Source of the DNA: Hypericibacter sp963696655
GTDB taxonomy: Bacteria > Pseudomonadota > Alphaproteobacteria > Dongiales > Dongiaceae
Direction of reading: 5' to 3'
Length of the DNA: 64,000 nt
Assembly: GCA_963696655.1 (NCBI GenBank)
Contig: CAVOLB010000089.1
Location: 1-64,000 of the forward strand
The notes beneath the pieces were generated by a model that was not told the origin of the DNA, searched no databases, and worked only from the letters and a program-made list of their open reading frames with translations. The translations under genes and the position numbers were made by a program. Shown here one piece after another: positions 7,217-16,600 of the stretch (position 1 is the stretch's first letter; the number at the start of each line of letters is the position of its first letter).

Positions 7217-8572
7217 ATGGCAATCAGCACTACGCGTCCCAAGAAGGCATTAGGGCTCTGGATGGCGACGGCGCTGGTCGCCGGCAACATGATCGGATCC
7301 GGCGTGTTTCTCCTGCCGGCCTCGCTGGCGCCCTATGGCGGCATCAGCATCGTGGGCTGGCTGGCGACCGCCGCGGGCTCGTTGCTGCTGGCCCTGGTCT
7401 TCGCCCGACTGAGCCGCATTTTTCCGAGGATCGGCGGACCCTATGCCTATGCCCGGATGGGCTTCGGCGACTTCGTCGGCTTCGAGATGGCGTGGGGTTA
7501 TTGGATCGCCGTCTGGGCCGGCAACGCCTCCATCGCCGTGGCCTTCGTCGGTTATCTCGGCGTGTTCTTCCCCGGGCTCGTCGCCAGCAACCTGACCGCG
7601 GCGATCGCGGCCGTGGTGGCGATCTGGATTCTGACGGCATTGAACATCGCCGGCATCAGAGCGGCCGGCTGGGTCCAGCTCATCACCACCATCGGCAAAT
7701 TGATCCCGCTGCTCGCGATCGGGCTCATCGGCGTCTTCTATCTCGATCCGAGCCATTTCACGCCGTTCAATCCGAGCGGACAGTCGGGCTTCTCGGCGGT
7801 CACCTCCGTTGCGGCGCTGACACTGTGGGCCTTCCTCGGACTCGAATCCGCGAGCATTCCCGCGGACGATGTCGAGAACCCGGAGCGCACCATCCCGCGC
7901 TCGACGATCCTGGGGACCCTGATCGCCACGGTCACCTACATCCTGGGGACCGTGGCCGTGCTCGGCATCATCCCCTCGGCGGACCTGGCCAATTCCACCG
8001 CCCCCTTCGCCGACGCCGCCAAGGCGCTGTGGGGCGAGGGCGCGCAGGCCTTCATCGCCATCGGCGCGTTGATCTCGACTTTCGGCTGCCTCAATGGCTG
8101 GATCCTGCTGCAGGGCCAGGTGCCGCTCGCCGCGGCCAAGGACGGGCTCTTCCCGAAGCAGTTCGGACTCGTGTCCCGGAACGGCACGCCGATCTTCGGC
8201 CTGATCGTCTCGAGCATCCTGGTCACGGTCCTGATGCTGACCAACTATTCGCACGGGCTGGTGGGCGTCTTCAATTTCACGCTGCTGCTGGCGACCATGA
8301 CGACACTGGTCCCGTACATGTTCACCGCCATGGCCGAGCTGGTGCTGTTCTTCCGCGAGCCGGCGAAGTTCAGCGGTCAGCGTCTGGCCGGCGCCAGCGT
8401 CATCGCCATCCTGGCCTTCGCCTACTCGATCTGGGCGGTTGCGGGATCGGGTCAGGAGGTCGTCTTCTGGGGATCGCTCCTGCTGTTCGCCGGGATTCCG
8501 GTCTATGTCTGGCTCAAATGGCGCGCCAGCCGCCTGGCACCGCTGGCTTCGGCGCCCGCCGCCGCAGAGTGA
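7217..8572 (+). CDS. APC-superfamily amino acid/polyamine antiporter (ArcD/AdiC-like)
   Basis: The 451-residue integral membrane protein has about 12 hydrophobic segments. The N-terminus carries the APC signature GLWMATALVAGNMIGSGVF, where the unwound GxG helix-1 motif binds substrate. ALNIAGIRAAG and WAFLGLESASIPADDVENPE in the middle are typical of basic amino acid/polyamine antiporters (AdiC, PotE, CadB group). A good Shine-Dalgarno (AGGAG) precedes the ATG. The next gene, 20 bp downstream, encodes an arginine-deiminase-like enzyme, so exchange of arginine for its product is plausible. Exact substrate is inferred only. Confidence 0.85.
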   Translation: MAISTTRPKKALGLWMATALVAGNMIGSGVFLLPASLAPYGGISIVGWLATAAGSLLLALVFARLSRIFPRIGGPYAYARMGFGDFVGFEMAWGYWIAVWAGNASIAVAFVGYLGVFFPGLVASNLTAAIAAVVAIWILTALNIAGIRAAGWVQLITTIGKLIPLLAIGLIGVFYLDPSHFTPFNPSGQSGFSAVTSVAALTLWAFLGLESASIPADDVENPERTIPRSTILGTLIATVTYILGTVAVLGIIPSADLANSTAPFADAAKALWGEGAQAFIAIGALISTFGCLNGWILLQGQVPLAAAKDGLFPKQFGLVSRNGTPIFGLIVSSILVTVLMLTNYSHGLVGVFNFTLLLATMTTLVPYMFTAMAELVLFFREPAKFSGQRLAGASVIAILAFAYSIWAVAGSGQEVVFWGSLLLFAGIPVYVWLKWRASRLAPLASAPAAAE

Positions 8573-8592
8573 AAAACGAGGAGCACGGAATC

Positions 8593-9516
8593 ATGTTCGT
8601 CGGGTATCAGTCCGAAGTCGGCAAACTCAAGAAGGTCGTCGTCAAGCATGCGCGTGACGCCTTCGTGAGCGATGCCAAGATCGACGCGGAATGGCGGCCG
8701 CTCAACTATTTCGGCCGGCCGGATCTCGGCGGGGCTATCGCCGAATATGATCGCTTCGTCGAAGCCCTCAAGAGTCTCGACCCCGATATCGAGATCGCCT
8801 TCCTGCCGAAGAGCAACGCCGTCACCATGGACTCGCTCTATCCGCGCGATGCAGCGATCGCCTGCAACAAGGGCATGATCCTCTGCAACATGGGCAAGCC
8901 CGCCCGCCGCACGGAACCCGCGGCCGAGCGCACCCTGTTCCAGGGGCTGGGGATCCCGGTCCATGGCGCCATCACCGGGCAGGGCCATGTCGAGGGCGGC
9001 GACGTCGCCTGGATCGACGAGCGAACCCTGGCGGTCGGCCGGGGCTATCGCACGAACGATGAAGGCATCCGCCAGCTTCGGGCGTTGCTCGCGCCCTGTG
9101 GAGCGGATCTCATCGTCGTACCCTCGCCTCACTATCACGGGCCGTCGGACGTGTTTCACCTGATGTCGGTGCTGAGCCCCATCGATCACGACCTCGCGCT
9201 GGTCTATTCGCCGCTCATGATCGTGCCGTTCCGCGAGCTTCTGCTCGAGCGGGGCATCGAACTCGTCGAGGTGCCAGACGAGGAATTCGATTCGATGGGC
9301 TGCAACGTGCTGGCCGTGGCGCCGCGCAAATGCGTCATGCTCGATGGCAATCCCGAGACGCGCCGCCGCCTCGAGAAAGCGGGCGTCGAGGTCCGGATCT
9401 ACAAGGGCGCCGAGATCAGCCGGAAGGGCGCCGGCGGGCCCACCTGCATGACGCGGCCGATCCTGCGCGAGTTGCGCGCGGCGCCGTCCGTCGTGACGCT
9501 GCCACACGCCGCGTAA
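8593..9516 (+). CDS. arginine deiminase / dimethylargininase-like guanidino-modifying hydrolase
   Basis: The frame is open far upstream, but ATG 8593 starts the protein (307 aa) 20 bp after the antiporter stop with GAGGAG upstream. Family motifs are in order: YPRDAA, GHVEGGDVAWID (substrate-binding Glu/Asp), FHLMSVLSPID (catalytic His189) and GAGGPTCMTRPI with nucleophile Cys285. The pentein fold enzymes with this Cys-His-Glu set hydrolyse arginine or methylated arginine to citrulline. Length fits both short arginine-deiminase-related proteins and DDAH; classical ArcA is about 410 aa. The pairing with an antiporter and an FNR-like box suggests anaerobic arginine use. Confidence 0.8.
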   Translation: MFVGYQSEVGKLKKVVVKHARDAFVSDAKIDAEWRPLNYFGRPDLGGAIAEYDRFVEALKSLDPDIEIAFLPKSNAVTMDSLYPRDAAIACNKGMILCNMGKPARRTEPAAERTLFQGLGIPVHGAITGQGHVEGGDVAWIDERTLAVGRGYRTNDEGIRQLRALLAPCGADLIVVPSPHYHGPSDVFHLMSVLSPIDHDLALVYSPLMIVPFRELLLERGIELVEVPDEEFDSMGCNVLAVAPRKCVMLDGNPETRRRLEKAGVEVRIYKGAEISRKGAGGPTCMTRPILRELRAAPSVVTLPHAA

Positions 9517-9525
9517 CGAAGGCGC

Positions 9526-9557
9526 CCCGTCCCGGCGATAGCCGCGAGCCGGGCGGG
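9526..9557. terminator. GC-rich hairpin between convergent genes
   Basis: CCCG-t-CCCGGC (9526-9536) pairs with GCCGGG-CGGG (9548-9557) with a single bulged base. It lies between the stop codons of convergent genes, where a bidirectional terminator is expected. No T-run follows on either side, so efficiency is uncertain. Confidence 0.4.
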
Positions 9558-9560
9558 AGG

Positions 9561-10925
9561 TCACCCTCCGCAAGCCACGTTCAGCTTTTCCAACGCGACG
9601 CGTGCCTGCGGGTCATCGAGCTTGGACTCCGCCACACGCAGTTTAATCCTGCGGCAGATGGCATCGCTTCCGGCGAACTCTTCTTCCGTCCAGAACCGTT
9701 TGTCGCGGATCCAGAAGCCGATCTCGTCCAGAAACGAGACGCCGAAATAATAGTCTGCCGACACCGAACTGAAAAAACTCGGGTCCGCCTTGAAGCTGCC
9801 ATCCGGGTTGAAGGACTCTTCGAGAGTCCAGGTCAGCATCTCCCGGATGGCTTCACGGGCCTGCTGCTTCTGAGAAGCCGACATGTGAGCCCATCCATAT
9901 TTCAGAATCCGCGCCACGTCGTAATTGTTGTGGTTGTTGAAGTGCCCGTTATGAAGCCATCCGAAGGGATACGGGTCGTTCTCGATGCGCAATGTCGTGT
10001 CGATGATCTGCGGCCAATACGCGACCTGCCCGCGACGATTGGCGATCGTATGATAGGTGATGCTCAGATCGACGGTCTTGTAGAGCCGTCCCTTGCTCCG
10101 ATACCAGGCGCCCCAATAGCCGGTCAGCGGATCCTGCCATCGACGAAGGAAGTCCCTGTAGGTCGCATTGAAGGGGCCGGGGAGCTGGCCGTCCCGCCCG
10201 TCACGGCCGTGGCCGATCGCCTCCCCTAGATATTCCCGAAGATAGTCTTTGAAGAAGGCCGATGACAGTATGGTCGTAATATTTCCCAACTCACCTCGGT
10301 TGTCCCGGCCCGTCGTCGCGATGTCGGAGATCAGCAGCTGCTCCAGGTAGGTTCTCAGTTTCTCCGGCGTGCCGATTCGATCCGGAATCCGGACCGGATA
10401 TGGCGGTTGCGGCAACCACTTTTCCTCATAGTGTTCTTCCAGAGCCGCCAGCGTCGCTTCGGCCTGCAAGAACCATTCGTCATAGCAAACGCCCCAGAAT
10501 CCGCTTCCGGGCGACTGCCGGCGCGCGAAATCCTGATTGACGTTCGTCAGGCTCTCGGCCAGCCGCGTCAGCTGCAGTTCGAGGCGCGTCCATTCCACGG
10601 TGTATTCGTAGAGCCAGTCCGCTTCGAGATACATTTGAGTGGAGCAGTCCATGACCTTTCCCGTTGCCTGAATTTCGGCCAAGTTCGCGGCGAGCGCGCG
10701 GAGACGCTTGCCAAAATGGATTCTGTGCTCTCGGTAATCCGGATCATGCGAGGTGAAATCCGTCTCGATGATGTCATTCATCTCCTCGGCCGAGACTGCG
10801 CTGGCTTGATCCGACGAGGTCGAAAGAGCCCTCTCCACCGGAGAGGTTGAGCAGCCTGTGAGAGCGGCGACCGCGGTCAAGCCCAAACCGAATGCGGCGC
10901 GCCGGGCTAGAATCCAGAATCGCAT
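9561..10925 (-). CDS. large lipoprotein of unknown function, toroid-like repeats
   Basis: The start is the ATG at 10925, which gives a lipoprotein signal: a basic start (MRFWILARRAAFG), a hydrophobic core and the lipobox LTGC, then a Ser/Thr-rich linker. An upstream frame is open but would bury this signal. The mature part (about 425 aa) is rich in Trp and Tyr and contains patterns such as DPLTGYWGAWY, WLHNGHFNNHNNYD and NPDGSFKADPSFF. Repeats of this kind occur in alpha/alpha-toroid proteins (terpenoid cyclase, glycoside hydrolase and lanthionine-synthetase folds). I do not recognise a family and assign no activity. It probably sits in the outer membrane facing the periplasm. Confidence 0.75.
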   Translation of the reverse strand: MRFWILARRAAFGLGLTAVAALTGCSTSPVERALSTSSDQASAVSAEEMNDIIETDFTSHDPDYREHRIHFGKRLRALAANLAEIQATGKVMDCSTQMYLEADWLYEYTVEWTRLELQLTRLAESLTNVNQDFARRQSPGSGFWGVCYDEWFLQAEATLAALEEHYEEKWLPQPPYPVRIPDRIGTPEKLRTYLEQLLISDIATTGRDNRGELGNITTILSSAFFKDYLREYLGEAIGHGRDGRDGQLPGPFNATYRDFLRRWQDPLTGYWGAWYRSKGRLYKTVDLSITYHTIANRRGQVAYWPQIIDTTLRIENDPYPFGWLHNGHFNNHNNYDVARILKYGWAHMSASQKQQAREAIREMLTWTLEESFNPDGSFKADPSFFSSVSADYYFGVSFLDEIGFWIRDKRFWTEEEFAGSDAICRRIKLRVAESKLDDPQARVALEKLNVACGG

Positions 10926-11242
10926 CGGAACGATGCCTCTCGCAGCCGGCCTATTGAATGGAACTCGACCATAGCATTGGGCTCTTTCATCTGGCCAATG
11001 TCGGCCTGCTGACAGGCCCCGATCGCGATGCCCGGCCGCACGCTCGGAGTCCCGGCGAACGACCGTCTCTGGCCCGCGTGGCGAAGCCAGGCCATCGTTC
11101 AGGCGGACAGGAGAGAGCTTGCCGGAAATTGGAACTGGCCCCCCGGAGCCCACACGCCCGGCGGGATCGAAGGGCGCGGCGGGACGCGAACCAGCAGCCC
11201 GCAGAAACACCAAGAGGGCTTCGGGTGCGCCGACGGCAGCTC
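10926..11242. other. 317-bp gap upstream of the lipoprotein gene; nothing recognised
   Basis: The stretch separates two leftward genes. Frames open through it are extensions of neighbouring genes or antisense frames. A promoter for the lipoprotein gene is likely here, but no convincing -35/-10 pair or regulator site was found. Confidence 0.4.
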
Positions 11243-12619
11243 TCAGAAGACGAGGGTCGCCCGAACGCCAAGAACGAGGGCATTCGGGATCGTGTCGTCG
11301 GGATCGCCGGGATCGGGCGCCGAACCGCCCGGGTGAACGATGTACTGGATATCCGGCTGCAGCGTGACCGCGGGCGTCACCTGGGCCAGATAGTTGAGCT
11401 CGAGGACGATCTCCTCGTCGCGCACCGGAAAGCTCGGGTCGTCGAGGCGGCGGGTATCCTTGTCGAGATGGGCCGCATCGTCGCTGATCCGGGCATAGGC
11501 GGCGCCGAAGGTCAGCGTATCCTGGTCCCGGGTCGGGACGAGCCCGGCGAAGCCCAGGCCGCCATCGACATAGAACGAGATCAGGTTGCGGTCCGCGGGC
11601 GATGCGCCGAGGCGCAGGAAACCGTTGAGAGCCTGGCCCTTGCCGTCGCTGCGCCAGAGGGTCTGGTCCGCGAGCCCGTAGATCCCGCCATTTCCCTCAT
11701 GGTTCTCCGCCCCGACCGCGGCTCCCGATGCCAGCGACACCTTGTTGCCCGCGGCATCGACACCGAAGCGCTGGTCGGCGAAGGAGGCATCCTGATACCA
11801 GAGACCCAACTTATAGACGCCGGGAAGGCCTTCGGCCTGATCTCCCTGATTGATCGCGTATTGGGCCTCGCCGATCCAGAAGGTTCCGCCGCTGAAGCTG
11901 AACGTCGTGCCGCTGCCGTTGCAGAGCTGAGGATTGCCCGAGCAAGTGTCGCCCGCCGGATCGCCGCTGAAGACCGCGGCGAGCAGCGAGATCTCCGGCG
12001 TGGGGTTCACCTGGATGCGAAGCCCCGGGGTCGCCAGCGGATATTCGGGTCCGCCGCTGGGCAGATTGAGGGCCAGGATATCGGCGAAGCCGAAGGTGCT
12101 GTTGAGCAGGTTCGCGGCGGTCGGGCTGATCATGAACTCGTCGTCGGCCGCGAGCTGGCCGACGCGAATCGACAGCTCGTCGTCGAACAGGCTCTGCTGC
12201 AGCCAGAGCGTGAACAATCTCGTCGTAGGATGCGCCTCGATATAGCTGGGATCGCTGAGCGCGCCGGTATGGCCATCAATTCCTCCTCCGGTCCGCTGGA
12301 TCTGATAGCCGGTCACGTGGAAGAGCGCGCCCTGCCAGCCCATGAGCTTGTCGAGATCGACATCGAGCGACAATTGCAGCCGCCCCTGATAGACAAAGCC
12401 GCGCTCGACGCCCCCGGAGACATCGCCCATCGTCTCGCCGATATAGTCCAGGGTGATGTCGAATCCCCAATTCTGCAGCTCGGCCCGAGCACCGCCCCAA
12501 TCGCCGCTCAGCTTGTCGCGATGCAGGATATCGTCATCGGCACTGGCCGTGTGGCTGCCCGAGATTGCCGCGATCGCGGCAAACGCCGCGGCACGAAGGA
12601 TGACGCGCATCGCGACCAT
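11243..12619 (-). CDS. OprB-family carbohydrate-selective porin
   Basis: The start at 12619 has a strong AAGGAG five to ten bases upstream and gives 458 residues with a Sec signal peptide (VILRAAAFAAIAAISGSHTASA). The mature N-terminus holds the OprB signature DKLSGDWGGARAELQNWG, followed by long beta-strand segments and a C-terminal aromatic residue (ALVLGVRATLVF) needed for outer-membrane assembly. Members form outer-membrane beta-barrels that favour sugar uptake. The loop DTCSGNPQLCNGSG has two cysteines, perhaps a disulfide. The signature and barrel pattern make the family certain; substrate is not known. Confidence 0.9.
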   Translation of the reverse strand: MVAMRVILRAAAFAAIAAISGSHTASADDDILHRDKLSGDWGGARAELQNWGFDITLDYIGETMGDVSGGVERGFVYQGRLQLSLDVDLDKLMGWQGALFHVTGYQIQRTGGGIDGHTGALSDPSYIEAHPTTRLFTLWLQQSLFDDELSIRVGQLAADDEFMISPTAANLLNSTFGFADILALNLPSGGPEYPLATPGLRIQVNPTPEISLLAAVFSGDPAGDTCSGNPQLCNGSGTTFSFSGGTFWIGEAQYAINQGDQAEGLPGVYKLGLWYQDASFADQRFGVDAAGNKVSLASGAAVGAENHEGNGGIYGLADQTLWRSDGKGQALNGFLRLGASPADRNLISFYVDGGLGFAGLVPTRDQDTLTFGAAYARISDDAAHLDKDTRRLDDPSFPVRDEEIVLELNYLAQVTPAVTLQPDIQYIVHPGGSAPDPGDPDDTIPNALVLGVRATLVF

Positions 12620-12841
12620 GGATTGCTTCTCCTTGCCCCCTGGGCGGTGGTCCCGACGTGATTTTTGGGTCGGGTGGCTTCGGGTCGGCCCCTGTCCTGC
12701 GATACCGCGTCGCGGTGGCGCGGCCCGCCATCCGCAGCCGGGAGCCACCTCGTCGATCGTCTCCCGACCTGGCGATGGCCGAGAGGGACGGTTTCGACCG
12801 GCCTCCGCGGACCTATCCTGCCCTGTCCCCGGGCTCTTGCT

Positions 12842-13312
12842 TCAGAGGCCCAGCTCGGACAGGCCCGGATGGTCCGCGGGGCGGGAACCGAGCGACCAGA
12901 AATAGCGGCGATCGGCCTCTGGGATCGGCAGGTCGTTGATGCAGGCCAGGCGCCGGCGCATCAGCCCGTCATCGCCGAATTCCCAGTTCTCGTTGCCGTA
13001 GGAGCGGAACCAGTCGCCCGCATCGTCACGCCATTCATAGGCGAAGCGAACGGCGATGCGATTCTCGGTGAAGGCCCAGAGTTCCTTGATCAACCTGTAA
13101 TCGAGCTCCCGGGACCATTTCCGGCCCAGAAATTCCACGATGGCGGACCGCCCGCTGATGAATTCTGCGCGATTTCGCCAGACGCTGTCGGCGGAATAGC
13201 CGAGCGAGACGAGTTGCGGATCGCGGCTGTTCCAGGCGTCCTCGGCGAGGCGGACTTTCCGCGCCGCGGTCTCGGCCGTGAAGGGAGGAAGCGGCGGACG
13301 GGCATAGGACAT
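12842..13312 (-). CDS. NTF2-like nuclear transport factor 2 family protein (DUF1348 type)
   Basis: The ATG at 13312 gives 156 residues, the normal length of the family. Family features include PPLPPFTAETAARKVRLAEDAWNSRDP, the block VWRNRAEFISGRSAIVEFL, and YEWRDDAGDWFRSYGNENWEF. NTF2-like folds form a cone around a pocket, but DUF1348 members have no settled reaction. The upstream part of the open frame lacks such features, so the later start was chosen. It faces away from the sensor-kinase gene across a 337-bp gap. Confidence 0.85.
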   Translation of the reverse strand: MSYARPPLPPFTAETAARKVRLAEDAWNSRDPQLVSLGYSADSVWRNRAEFISGRSAIVEFLGRKWSRELDYRLIKELWAFTENRIAVRFAYEWRDDAGDWFRSYGNENWEFGDDGLMRRRLACINDLPIPEADRRYFWSLGSRPADHPGLSELGL

Positions 13313-13649
13313 CGGGCTCTCCGATAGTTGGGGCAGGATCGCGGGAAGACCTGCCCGGGTCCACCGGCAGCGCCGACCTCGAGCGGAAACTCCCGCCGGG
13401 AGAGCCTTACGCGACGAAATGAAATAGCCCCAGTGAGACCGGGTGAATTCTTGTGAAAGGTCGCGAAACAGCCCGCCCGAATCCCCATCCCGGTCCATGG
13501 GATTCTCTGCCGGAGCGGTTCCCGATCGGCATCGCGGCCACCGATCGACCCGCGGCGCCGAAGGACGAAAGTCGCCGCTTTCGCCTACCGAGCCATGCGC
13601 AAAACCCTTATGCTCGCCCCGTCTGGTGCTACCGAGGGTAAGGCGGCTC
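13313..13649. other. divergent intergenic region upstream of the sensor-kinase cluster
   Basis: This 337-bp region should hold promoters for the leftward DUF1348-type gene and the rightward kinase cluster. The kinase frame is open from 13443, but that part has no domain and composition unlike the rest. I found no clear regulator palindrome. Confidence 0.4.
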
Positions 13650-16600
13650 GTGACGGAGCTTTCCAGATATGAGTTCGAGACATTGCGGGAGGGCCGCGAG
13701 TTCGTCCTCTATCGCGGCCGACAGCGCGACAATGCCGTTTCGATCCTGGTTCTGGCGCCGGTTCTGGTGCAGCAGGCGCCGTTGAGCCTCGCGCGGCTCG
13801 AACATGAATATTCCTTGGCCGACAAGCTCGATCCCGCCTGGGCCGTGCGTCCCCTCGCGCTCGTCCGGCATGACGGCCGCCCGATGCTGGTGCTTCAGGA
13901 CCCCGGCGGCCATCCCCTCATCGGCGTACGCGGGCGCCCGCTGGAGGTGACCCGTTTCCTGCAGGTGGCGATCGCCCTGACGGCGGCCTTGCGCCAGGTC
14001 CATCAGCGCGGGCTCATTCACAAGGACATCAAGCCCGCGCATCTGCTGGTCGACGGCGCAAGCAATGTCTGGCTCACGGGCTTCGGCATCGCGTCGCTGC
14101 TGCCGCGCGAACGCCAGGCGCCCGCGCCGCCGGAGATCATCGCCGGAACCTTCGCCTATATGGCGCCCGAGCAGACCGGCCGCATGAACCGGTCGATCGA
14201 TGCCCGCAGCGACCTCTATTCGCTGGGCGTCACTCTCTATGAATTGCTCACGGGCGTTCTGCCTTTCACCGCCTCGGATCCGATGGAATGGGTCCATTGC
14301 CATGTCGCCCGCCAGCCGACGCCGCCGAACGAACGCATCGAGGGGATTCCCGATCCCATCGGCGCCATCATCCTGAAGCTTCTCGCCAAGACCGCCGAAG
14401 ACCGTTATCAGACGGCGGCCGGCGTCGAAGCCGACCTGCGGCGGTGCCTCGGGGGATGGGAGACTCAGCGCCGCATCGATCCGTTCCGCCTAGCCGCGCA
14501 CGATGCGCCGGACCGGTTGATGATTCCGGAGAAGCTCTACGGGCGCGAAGCCGAGATCGACGCCCTCGTCTCCGCCTTCGATCGCGTCGTCATTCGCGGC
14601 ACGACCGAGCTCGTGCTGGTGTCCGGCTACGCGGGCATCGGCAAGTCCTCGATCGTCAACGAACTCCACAAGGCCCAGGTCGCCTCCCGCGGGCTCTTCG
14701 CCGCCGGCAAGTTCGATCAGTATAAGCGCAACATTCCCTACGCCACGCTGGCGCAGGCGTTTCAGAGCCTGATCCGCCAGCTGCTCAGCAAGAACGACGC
14801 GGAGCTGGCCCGCTGGCGCGATGCATTGCTGGAGGCGCTGGGGTCCAGCGGCCAGCTCATGGTCAACCTGATCCCGGAGCTCGTCCACGTCATCGGCGAC
14901 CAGCCGCCCGTTCCCGAGCTTCCGCCGCGCGATGCGCAGAACCGGTTCCAGCAGGTGTTCCGACGCTTCCTCGGCGTCTTCGCGCGGCCGGAGCATCCCC
15001 TCGCCCTGTTCCTCGACGATCTGCAATGGATGGACATGGCGACCCTCGAGCTTCTCGAACGCCTCGCCACCGATCCGGAGGTCAGCCATCTCCTGCTGGT
15101 CTGCGCCTATCGCGACAACGAGGTTGGCCCCGGCCACCCGCTCGCGCGCGCGCTGGAGGCGATCCGCGGAACCGGCGCCAATGTGAAACAGATCGTGCTC
15201 GCTCCCCTTCTGCCGAGCGATGTGAGGTGCCTCGTCGCCGACGCCCTGCATGCCGAGCAGGGAAAAGTGCAGCCCCTGGCCGAGCTGGTGTTCGAGAAGA
15301 CCGGCGGCAATCCCTTCTTTGCGATCCAGTTCGTCATGGCCCTGGCAGAGGAGAGTCTGCTGTCGTTCAATCCCGACGCCGCGGCGTGGCATTGGGACAT
15401 GGATCGAATCCGTGCCAAGCGCATCACCGCCAACGTGGCGGAGCTCATGGCGGGAAAGCTCAGTCGCCTCCCGACCGTTGCTGTGAACGTCCTGCAGCAA
15501 CTGGCCTGCCTTGGCAACAACGCCCGGGTATCCACATTGACGATGCTGCTGGGGATGCCCGAAGACGCGGTCCGCGCGGCGCTATGGGAGGCCGTCCGGA
15601 CGGGGCTCGTTCTCCGTCCCGAGGGCGGCGGCTACTCCTTCCTCCATGACCGTGTCCAGGAGGCGGCATACGCCCTGATCCCCGACGCCGAGCGGCCGGC
15701 CGCGCATCTCCGGATTGGACGGGTTCTTGCGTCTCGGACCGCCGCCGCGGAGCTCGAGGAGAGTATCTTCGAGATCGTCAACCAGCTCGATCGCGGCGCC
15801 GCCTTGATTCATTCGCCCGAGGAGCGGAGGCAGGTTGCCGCGCTCAATCTCATTGCCGGCAAGCGCGCCAAGGCTTCGACCGCCTATGCGTCGGCGCTGG
15901 CCTACTTCGCGGCAGGCTCCGCCTTGCTGGCGGAAGCCAGCTGGGAGCTCGACTATCGCCTCATGTTCGATCTGGAGCGCCATCGCGCCGAGTGCGAGTT
16001 TCTGACCGGGGATCTCCCCGCGGCCGAGGCGCGTCTCTCGGCCCTGTCGGCACGGGTGATCGATCTCGTCGACCGGGCGGCGGTCGCCCGGCTTCGCCTG
16101 GCTCTCTACACCACCCTCGATCGAACCGATCGCGGCGTCGAGGTGGGCCTCGATTGCCTGCGCCATGTCGGCATCGAGCTCTCCCCGCATCCGACCGACG
16201 GCGGCGTCAGTCGGGAGCTCGATCGGATGTGGCAGTTGCTTGCCGGCCGACCGATCGAGCAACTGCTCGATTTGCCGCTGATGACCGATCCCGACTGGCT
16301 TGCCACCATGGATGTTCTTGCGGAGCTGCTGCCGCCGGCGCGCTTCACCGACAACAATCTCCATGACGTCGTTCTCCTGCGCATGACGAATCTGAGCCTG
16401 GAGCACGGCAACTGCGACGCCTCCTGCCACGCCTATGCCGTCCTCAACATCGTCCTGGGTCTTCGTCTGGGCGACTACCAGGCGGGATTCCGCTTCGGGC
16501 AGCTCGGCCGCGATCTGGTGGACAAGCGCGGGCTGGAGCGGTTCAAGGCCCGGGTCTATATGGCCTTCGGCGCGATCACCATCCCCTGGACCATGCATCT

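Noticed and set aside
7057..8592. Long 5' extension of the deiminase-like frame through the antiporter gene
   Set aside because: The extension is the +2 frame of the antiporter, Arg/Gly-rich and without motifs; ATG 8593 with GAGGAG is the real start.
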